64,000 nt of DNA, from the NCBI RefSeq assembly GCF_947172395.1, contig NC_069092.1:6927418-6991417 (forward strand), given 5' to 3'. Below, in pieces: positions 59,601-64,000 of the stretch (position 1 is the stretch's first letter; each line of letters opens with the position of its first letter). The translations under genes and the position numbers were made by a program. Below the pieces are notes generated by a model that saw nothing but the letters and a program-made list of their open reading frames with translations, was not told where the DNA came from and did not search any database. Source of the stretch: Bicyclus anynana (taxonomy: Eukaryota; Arthropoda; Insecta; Lepidoptera; Nymphalidae).

Positions 59601-62335
59601 TAAAAATAACTATAGATATAATAGAATTACTGCATGCAAATAATGAATTGTATGATAGTATCCACTGTTGAGTGTTAAATAAATAAATACAATTCTGTAA
59701 AAAAAGTAAAATACCGAGATAAAACCTCATTATGTTTTGCTAAATTAATTACAAATATGTATCCTATTTTAAGCGTCTAAAACTGTCATTTTAGCGCGTT
59801 ATGCAATTGTGTACTATGACGTCACAAAAGTCAAAGGCAATAATTACATTGGCTACCTGAACTTGTTAACTTTAAAACATAATTTGAACTGAGTAGGTAA
59901 ATTTAAAAAAAAATGACTAATATGCATAACAAGAAATACAAAGCAAAATACCTATTTACCTTAACATGCATATATTTCTTATTATAGTGATCATTACAGT
60001 CATCAGCCTATCATTCAAGGGCACAGACCTACTTAATCATTTATATAATTTGATATATATAATGTTTATATATATCAAATTGTTTGGATATAATGTTTTG
60101 GAACTTAGAACACCACGCTGCTCCTATGCAAGTTGGCGGGTTTAGTTTGACTTTGATGATAATGATTACGACTAATGGCTTAACGTGTTATCCGAAAGAC
60201 GAGGGTGTTATACAACGAACTTCCCAGCTGTGGTGTTAAAAAAATATTAAAACCAAATAAAAATTGCTTACTTCATTCAGAACCCCTTTCGTGGACTTAT
60301 GGCTACGCGCCTTATAAAACACTGTCCTATTTTCAGGTGTGTCCTAATTTGTGAACTCATGGTCACCCTAACCAAACGTCAAAACTTATCAATAATCACA
60401 GATAATAACAGTATCTGTCATTAACTAATTGACTATACTAAAGCCAAACTTGATGTGGAATTTTATCTACGAACAAATTAAAAATTATCTTGAAAATTGC
60501 ATGTCATTTCACACCTAATTTATTTAAAATTATTTTTTATAAAATGCTATTCAAAAGATATTAACTATGTTTATCTAATTGTTCTAAGATTGTTAATCTA
60601 ATTTATTGTCATTAATTGGAACAAGTGAATTAAAATTAGTATTTGGTGTAAGATGACTACCAATTTATACCTTTTTTTTTAATTCGTTTTGTTGATAAAT
60701 ATTTCACATCGAATTTGGCTTTAGTCTATCGATATACTGTTTAAATGATGTGATCATTTTCTTGACTAGTTATTTTTTAACCATTTAAATTAATGAGATG
60801 GAAAAGAATTCAATGAAAGGCTTAGGCCATTAATTATTAGCTGGCCATTTCAACCCGATGACCGCGACATATAAAAGATAAAGAATTAACGGATAAAATA
60901 CAAATAGTAGATACACCACCTAATTACCTACAACAAATGAGAACCGGCAAAAATGTATATGAGCCTGCCTAAATACCAATAACAACATGCGATATATCAT
61001 TGGATAGGATTTTTCATGTGCTTTAACTTTTGTTTTGTTGTGAGAAAAGTTACGGCAAATATAATAATCATATCTTACTACCCGCATTTTTTTACTTTTA
61101 CACCGAACACGTTTTACATCTCTCGTCTAAAGAAAAATGAATGTTGCATACAAGTTACGACTGCAACTAACATTTCGAATATATTTTTTTATATTGACCA
61201 GGTTGTTATTTTTGCTAGTAACCGAGTAATAATCTGAAGCTTCTTAAATTATTTTAAGACGTTTTAAAGAAAAATATTGTTGTTCTTTTTTGAGCCATAA
61301 CTTTTTCCACACAGTAATTAGGAACTTTTGACCTAATTATTAATTAAAGTATATAAAACATCCTATCCAATGTTGTTATTGGTATTTAGGCAGGAATGTC
61401 GGTTCTCTTTTGATTAGTTTTGAAAAAATCCCTATGTTGACATGTTGTATATTATTATAATTATATTGTAAGTACTATAATTTTAGATGTACGCCAAAAA
61501 ACGAAACTGCTAAACAAACCGGCCGACCGGCCGGCCAAAAAGCCGGTTGAAGCAGTTCTGAAGCAATCATTTATTAAGGACATCCCACAGTATCGCAGCA
61601 GTAAGGGCGGTTCCACTAACTCCCTCAATTCCAACAACAGTGATACTTCACAAAAGAAATATGTTTCTTGTAAGTTGCTACTATCCAGAATAAAAAAGGG
61701 TCTTAAATTATTATATTTATTTGAGCCATGAATATATAAAAAAATTAATTATGATATATTTATTTGACTAGCCAAATTATATTTGGCTATTTATTTGCCT
61801 ATATTTTAACTGTTTCGTGACGTCACATTAACACTAAACCTTAACCAAATGGAGTGTTTGAAACAAAATTATTAGATATTAATTTAGTTTGAAGTTTATT
61901 CCTTTAGTGACATAAAGGTTTGGCTGGTGGGAGGCTTCGGCCGTGGCTAGTTACCACCCTACCGGCAAAGACGTACCGCTAAGCGATTTAACGTTCCGGT
62001 ACGATGTCGTGTAGAAACCGAAAAGCATGTGGATTTCCATCCTCCTTTGCAATCTAAGATGGAAACATCACTTACCATTAGGTGAGATTGTAGTCAAGGG
62101 CTAACTTGTAAAGAATAAATAAAAAAGGGTTTTATTTATTTAAACATATTTATAACATTAAGCTGTAACTTCATGCATTTCCACACTGTCCAATTAGGAA
62201 ATGAAAATTAATACTGTTCTATTCTTTGTACCAGATGACCAGCGTCGGCCAGTGGCATGCACGACGCCATTTCAAGTCACTCCGGAACCTAAACAGCTAC
62301 AAGAAGGTAATCCTAGAATTTTGTACAAATGTTAA
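49538..62335 (+). CDS. TRIM-like RING and B-box protein
   Basis: join(49538..49595, 50332..50573, 51325..51406, 52232..52363, 53243..53394, 53472..53552, 54733..54999, 55569..55657, 56733..56899, 61487..61669, 62235..62335), 1554 nt, 517 residues. All introns are GT/AG and phases agree throughout. The start context is acaATGg. RING finger: C9, C12, C35, H37, C40, C43, C56, C59. B-box 1: C130, C133, C141, C144, C149, C152, H157, H166. B-box 2: C180, H183, C192, C195, C200, C203, then C211 and H214. Residues 223-370 are Lys/Glu/Gln-rich and probably a coiled coil. The C-terminus is basic and Ser/Asn-rich with no NHL, SPRY or filamin repeat. RING proteins of this plan are usually E3 ubiquitin ligases; activity here is inferred. 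Ortholog not recognised. Confidence 0.88.
49828..50025 (+). repeat. AT-rich repeat family E, copy 2
   Basis: Diverged relative of 23448-23645 and 60498-60690 (catgtaatttca, ttgtcattaatttaggaaca, gactagtgatttatacc). Intron 1 of the TRIM-like gene. Confidence 0.4.
50332..50573 (+). CDS. TRIM-like gene, exon 2 (RING)
   Basis: Acceptor attaattccag, donor gtatgtt. It encodes the remainder of the RING (FLTCGHSTCENCVRNL, DCKICLTTM) and a following helix to ELALQHME. Entered in phase 1, left in phase 0. Confidence 0.9.
50850..51107. mobile_element. MITE family H, copy 1
   Basis: Inverted ends ggatgcacaatca and tgattgtgcatcc. A near-complete second copy lies at 55692-55953. The centre contains the palindrome tgccaagaagttgtgcttggca. 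Intron 2 of the TRIM-like gene. Confidence 0.75.
51325..51406 (+). CDS. TRIM-like gene, exon 3
   Basis: Acceptor tatttgcag, donor gttagt. It encodes IKDSNKEIPADEYYTDIKSI and INNVEIQ, an acidic linker between RING and B-box 1. Confidence 0.85.
51630..51800 (+). repeat. SINE family C, internally deleted
   Basis: Head (ggcctccatggcacagtggt, ctgggttagatccccggctg) joined directly to the tail (gcatcatcacttaccatcag, gattgtagtaaagggt). Intron 3. Confidence 0.7.
52232..52363 (+). CDS. TRIM-like gene, exon 4 (B-box 1)
   Basis: Acceptor ttctatattag, donor gtaagtg. It encodes DECIECHGPTSKMCQQCVQS and LCKDCFNKTHMNF...KTHVLRNI, a complete first B-box. A 154-codon minus-strand frame overlapping it is partly a shadow. 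Confidence 0.9.
52400..52673 (-). mobile_element. Retroelement C-terminal fragment
   Basis: The minus-strand frame reads NKYYELTNVLTKNGYVVSLY, AIEVGARGLPAKFLYNLL and KDFGHPRSAGSSILEQVSKA, a pattern I recall from the C-termini of invertebrate retrotransposon polyproteins (AIEVGARG...LYNLLKD...SKAA). It is a scrap inside intron 4 and has no catalytic region. Confidence 0.6.
52872..52975 (-). repeat. RTE LINE 3' end scrap
   Basis: In inverse orientation contains ggcggctcaggatcgtgatg and tttggaagtccaacatc as at 54610-54650, next to a CATCATCAT tail. Intron 4. Confidence 0.6.
53243..53394 (+). CDS. TRIM-like gene, exon 5 (B-box 2)
   Basis: Acceptor ctttctttcag, donor gtatgt. It encodes ESSPEIFKCNVHTDTMMGFY, CKDCSKFFCVNCALLGERAC and KDHDVITIREA. 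The usual penultimate His of the B-box appears as C211. Confidence 0.9.
53472..53552 (+). CDS. TRIM-like gene, exon 6
   Basis: Twenty-seven codons (NEKFASDLSDLAPKVDEILR...), phase 0 at both ends. Start of the helical region. Acceptor tctatag, donor gtaagtag. Confidence 0.88.
53576..53770 (-). repeat. Repeat family B with (GT)n
   Basis: Left end ctattattataaaggcgaaa followed by 12-13 GT units (53605-53629), then gcgatttggctgaaatatta and acgcggtagtctgctagt. Intron 6. Confidence 0.75.
54050..54243 (-). repeat. SINE family C
   Basis: The head is at the right (inverse ggcctccgtggcgcagtggt, with tcgatccccagctagg), body gccggtagggtggtaactag. Tail missing. Intron 6. Confidence 0.75.
54403..54706 (+). 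mobile_element. RTE-type LINE, 3' end
   Basis: The best preserved RTE tail here: IAQRVAKLKWQWAGHIVRRA, DGRWGP, then WRPCTSKRSVGRPPTRWTDI and KRVAGIRWMQVAQYRDVWK, with one frame change, ending with the tgatatgatgatggtgatg tail. It lies 26 bases before exon 7. Confidence 0.8.
54733..54999 (+). CDS. TRIM-like gene, exon 7 (helical region)
   Basis: Eighty-nine codons, phase 0 at both ends: DIGNLLTKLHNEGTSSQYVK, then NNVEQHYSKINAIIQKQKDD and repeated Lys/Glu/Leu heptad-like sequence. Acceptor gtttttag, donor gtatgtat. Confidence 0.9.
55146..55515 (-). repeat. Dispersed repeat family G
   Basis: Begins tagggtccggtaaaaaggac and ends aacactcggtgggcgagtcc, cttatccgggttttt: inverse of the family start. 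Intron 7. Confidence 0.55.
55569..55657 (+). CDS. TRIM-like gene, exon 8
   Basis: LNLMTLIDKAMEVVNTPWYL and HCDDAENTL, leaving in phase 2. Acceptor ctttttcag, donor gtatgta. Confidence 0.88.
55692..55953. mobile_element. MITE family H, copy 2
   Basis: The left end gacacacaatca (degraded) and right end tgattgtgcatc pair with each other. The body follows copy 1 (50850-51107) closely, e.g. ggccaattttgctttgacag. Intron 8. Confidence 0.75.
56106..56293 (-). repeat. Repeat family B
   Basis: Left end catactaatattataaagag; then agaaagccacgttatttgtg, tttctcacgggaccgggac and gggcggctactagtcg at the agcggac end. Intron 8. Confidence 0.65.
56733..56899 (+). CDS. TRIM-like gene, exon 9
   Basis: LVVKDDLYSLIDDYIKVEGN, ASPKYGLYTHEELAKSNKDI and PPVPKSIVYPPELVK. 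Conserved-looking linker before the basic tail. Acceptor catttacag, donor gtaaaat. Confidence 0.88.
57400..57556 (-). mobile_element. MITE family F, copy 2
   Basis: Inverse relative of 29566-29700; the ends aatttaacggtttcgctt and acaatttaacggtaac carry the repeated aatttaacggt. Confidence 0.55.
57565..57705. repeat. GCGTTGC-rich MITE fragment
   Basis: Shares tgcgttgatccgttgc and gtgaggcatcgcccttac with the right end of the element at 7283-7958. Confidence 0.5.
58290..58637. mobile_element. MITE with 34-base terminal inverted repeats
   Basis: The ends aaagtccggccgctcagaga and tctctgagcggccggacttt continue as inverted copies for about 34 bases with one mismatch (gcgtttttgaca versus gcgtttctgaca). 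An inner inverted repeat lies at 58351-58389 (ttacggcaaaattg, caatattttgccgtaa). 348 bp, non-coding. Confidence 0.8.
58896..59062. repeat. CT-rich tract and 71-bp tandem duplication
   Basis: After a (CT)n tract, the unit beginning gtctctctcgctcttaggcg occurs at 58932-59002 and again from 59003, with ggaagggacgcgtgcct in both. Period 71 bases. The plus-strand open frame over it is incidental. Confidence 0.8.
60498..60690 (+). repeat. AT-rich repeat family E, copy 3
   Basis: Includes catgtcatttcacacctaat, tgttctaagattgttaatct and gtaagatgactaccaattta, as in the other two copies. Confidence 0.45.
60937..61411. mobile_element. Inverted-repeat element, about 475 bp
   Basis: The left arm (gagaaccggcaaaaatg, gcctgcctaaataccaataa, attggataggattttt) and right arm, inverse (agaaccgacattcctgcct, ataccaataacaacattgga), pair over about 65 bases. 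The left arm has an 11-base insertion, tgcgatatatc, relative to the right. Non-coding filler of AT-rich DNA between. Confidence 0.65.
61487..61669 (+). CDS. TRIM-like gene, exon 10
   Basis: DVRQKTKLLNKPADRPAKKP, VEAVLKQSFIKDIPQYRSS and KGGSTNSLNSNNSDTSQKK: basic, then Ser/Asn-rich and probably disordered. It contains the GC-rich run ccggccgaccggccggcc (61520-61537). Acceptor taattttag, donor gtaagttg. Confidence 0.85.
61918..62128 (+). repeat. SINE family C, 5'-truncated
   Basis: Body ggcttcggccgtggctagtt to tail cttgtaaagaataaataaaa. Intron 10 of the TRIM-like gene. Head missing. Confidence 0.75.
62235..62335 (+). CDS. TRIM-like gene, exon 11 (last)
   Basis: Acceptor tttgtaccag. Completes Tyr485, then DQRRPVACTTPFQVTPEPKQ, LQEGNPRILYKC and TAA at 62333-62335. 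An alternative donor (gaag|gtaatc at 62308) could route to a further exon, but none was found. A transposon begins 15 bases after the stop. The 60-codon frame at 62226-62408 is a shadow in another frame. Confidence 0.75.
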
Positions 62336-62487
62336 AGGACATGTCCCAAACTCAGAATACAGAAAACCACCAGAAGGAGTGATAGCGCAAAGAAGTGAAG
62401 CCATTTAAACTACACATTTTACGATTACTCACTCTGTGTTTGTAGTGTTGTTTGACGTGCTATACAGGTGACAAATTTAATTAAATT

Positions 62488-62564
62488 AAGCCGTCTTGTG
62501 CTATTCCTTCGTGTAAAAATGCCGTTGGTAAAAAAAAGAAACTGAATAGGATCACATTTCACGT
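62488..62564 (+). pseudogene. THAP zinc-finger first exon with lost start codon
   Basis: The frame reads (K)PSCAIPSCKNAVGKKKK, then LNRITFHV with a splice donor gtaagt directly after the FH motif. A C-x4-C pair, the KN after the second Cys and the FH before an intron are the hallmarks of the N-terminus of a THAP domain (C2CH zinc-dependent DNA binding). Where family members start with Met, this copy has AAG (62488-62490), preceded two codons earlier by a stop. One base separates AAG from ATG. The second exon with the remaining C and H ligands and AVPTIF box was not found. Confidence 0.7.
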
Positions 62565-62576
62565 GTAAGTAGCACA

Positions 62577-62582
62577 AATAAA
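62577..62582 (+). terminator. Candidate poly(A) signal in the transposon
   Basis: AATAAA, the first such hexamer after the TRIM-like stop codon (about 240 bases on). It lies inside the inserted transposon. Whether the gene uses it is unknown. Confidence 0.3.
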
Positions 62583-63585
62583 TATTCTTATGTTAAAATA
62601 ATGAATAATTTTTACGTGAATTTAGTTGTCATAGAAACCGATGACTTCATTTTGTAAGTGTTGCCAATGTAATTGTTTTGATTTTCCCTACTTTTAATTT
62701 CAATTCAAGGATTTATTATTTATGTAAAATATTAATCAACTAAATAGGTAGGTATAGGTTCCGGCAATTAAGTTGAAATAAAATTGTGGTAATCAGCGCA
62801 GATAAAGAAAGTGTAAAATAATCTTAAAGCTTTAAAATTTTACAAATAACAATGGCGTGCTATATTATAATAAGTTCGTTCGTTCTTGTCTGTTTGTGTG
62901 TTTGTTTGCACATTTGTTTGTTTTCGTGTGCTTGTTTGGTCTTTTGTTTGTTCGTGTACCTACTTGTTTGCTTGTTTGTTTGAGCAAGAGGATTAAATAA
63001 AATATTTTTATCTTCAAAACACATTCTTAAAAGATATTAAACCAATTAAATGGCCTTATTTATACTTGAATTTTAAGAGACATAAAAATTAGAGAAATAA
63101 GACGAGATAATAATAACTGTGCACGCGATTGAAATACATATTTATAATAATAATATAATATAATTATATGGAATATATAAAATTATTATTGTAAATATGT
63201 ATTTCTTTAGTTTGTTAGTTGATAAGTTTTATAATTACCGTCTTATTATATCTATTATTTATTTGTCCTTGTCTTAAATTTTTTAGAGTTCATTTTCTTG
63301 CTGACTCTTAGCAATCACGAGAAAACCGGTCCCACTGTTTTTATTATTTACCATACAAGTTAACATTTAATGTGATGAACTGTACACTTATTGTTTTCCT
63401 TTTAACATTATAAATTTTTACCACAAAATAGGGAAAAATTTAACAGCCTCATGTACTAGCAACATTACGCGGGTGAGAATTGCGACGAGTGCAGGCTATT
63501 GTGTACAATTTTTGGACACACTGCGCACTATAGAATGACATCTAAACGTGGCTTCTGGTGGTTTTCTGTATTCTGAGGTCCCAAA

Positions 63586-64000
63586 ATGGGCCTTTATTAT
63601 TTATTATTTATAATGTATAAGCAGGTCGATAGTATTTTTGACGGATAGAAGATATAAATTGCTGTTTAGAAAATAATTTTCCAAATTTTTGGAACCCGTA
63701 TTAATTAGATAATTTTTTTTTTTTCACTCCCTTGTCTACAAATTAAACTTAGACACAGATAATAGAGTAAAAGTCTTCAAAACAACCAATAAAAATAACT
63801 GGTGTCGAATTCATATCCGGTGTAAGCTGTCAATGTCATGTAATATTGTCATGTTGTCAATATGACGCATATTATAAAGAAACATTAAATCGTAGAGAAG
63901 CATGAAACTAAAAAATCTTTAAATTTCCTTAAAAACGCCTTAAACAAAACGCGGTTACGCAAGGGCGGCGGCAGGGCATCACCCTGCGCGTACTTTAAAT
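63586..64000. other. Right flank, no gene recognised
   Basis: AT-rich sequence resuming the interrupted host DNA. A GC-rich segment at 63950-63990 (aagggcggcggcagggca) stands out at the end and might belong to a neighbouring gene. Confidence 0.4.

Larger units (their letters stand above)
56900..61486 (+). other. TRIM-like gene, intron 9 (4.6 kb)
   Basis: The longest intron of this gene. It contains MITEs at 57400, 57565, 58290 and 60937, a tandem duplication at 58932 and an AT-rich repeat at 60498. The stretch 59100-60490 is AT-rich with a tgacgtca palindrome at 59817-59824 and nothing else I can name. Confidence 0.8.
62351..63577 (+). mobile_element. P-element-like THAP transposon, internally deleted
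   Basis: 1227 bp with perfect 26-base terminal inverted repeats at 62351-62376 (ctcagaatacagaaaaccac...) and 63552-63577. The perfect 8-base target duplication gtcccaaa flanks it at 62343-62350 and 63578-63585. P elements also make 8-base duplications, and the Drosophila P preference is GTCCGGAC-like. Near the left end is a THAP zinc-finger exon, where P-type transposases begin. The remaining 980 bases have no coding frame of note and include a TTTG-rich run (62878-62990), so most of the transposase is gone. Inserted in the presumed 3' untranslated region of the TRIM-like gene. P superfamily is inference; hAT also makes 8-base duplications. Confidence 0.8.

Noticed and set aside
62226..62408. 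60-codon frame as an alternative last exon
   Set aside because: It is in a different frame from the TRIM-like exon, crosses into the transposon terminus and reads through the inverted repeat.
1..64000. CRISPR array, operon or bacterial system
   Set aside because: No regularly spaced repeats with unique spacers and no prokaryotic gene organisation; introns and SINEs show a eukaryotic genome.

Overview
The window is nuclear DNA of an insect, very probably a butterfly or moth. It is AT-rich, its genes are split by introns with GT/AG borders, and it is filled with repeats of lepidopteran character: tRNA-derived SINEs, a short element running from agcggacgc to a TATAATATTAGT-type end, RTE and Jockey-type LINE tails, and many MITEs. 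No bacterial-style genes are present and most short open frames are chance frames.

Two protein genes can be rebuilt from splice sites and reading phase. Gene 1 lies on the minus strand, 44223 down to 13938, with four coding exons encoding a 191-residue secreted protein: signal peptide, Pro/Ala/Glu-rich linker with a furin-like site, one chitin-binding type 2 (CBM14) domain and a basic tail. Its second intron is about 24 kb and holds most of the repeats, including an apparently coding-intact non-LTR retrotransposon (38.2-41.8 kb, antisense to the gene). Gene 2 lies on the plus strand, 49538 to 62335, with eleven coding exons encoding a 517-residue TRIM-like protein: RING finger, two B-boxes, a helical coiled-coil-like region and an unassigned C-terminus. 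The two genes are divergent with about 5.3 kb between their start codons. No functional link between them is visible.

Layout: 1-13937 holds repeats and no recognised gene. 13938-44223 is gene 1 with its introns. 44224-49446 is the divergent spacer with SINEs, a broken mariner-like transposase and palindromic MITEs. 49447-62335 is gene 2, whose introns carry MITEs, SINEs and LINE scraps. 62351-63577 is a discrete transposon inserted 15 bases after the gene 2 stop codon: perfect 26-base terminal inverted repeats, perfect 8-base target duplication (GTCCCAAA), and inside it a THAP zinc-finger first exon whose expected ATG reads AAG. I interpret it as an internally deleted P-element-like transposon, and it is the most noteworthy object in the window. 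63586-64000 has no recognised gene.

SINE family labels A to D and all TE relationships are my own, made by comparing copies within this window. No database search was possible.
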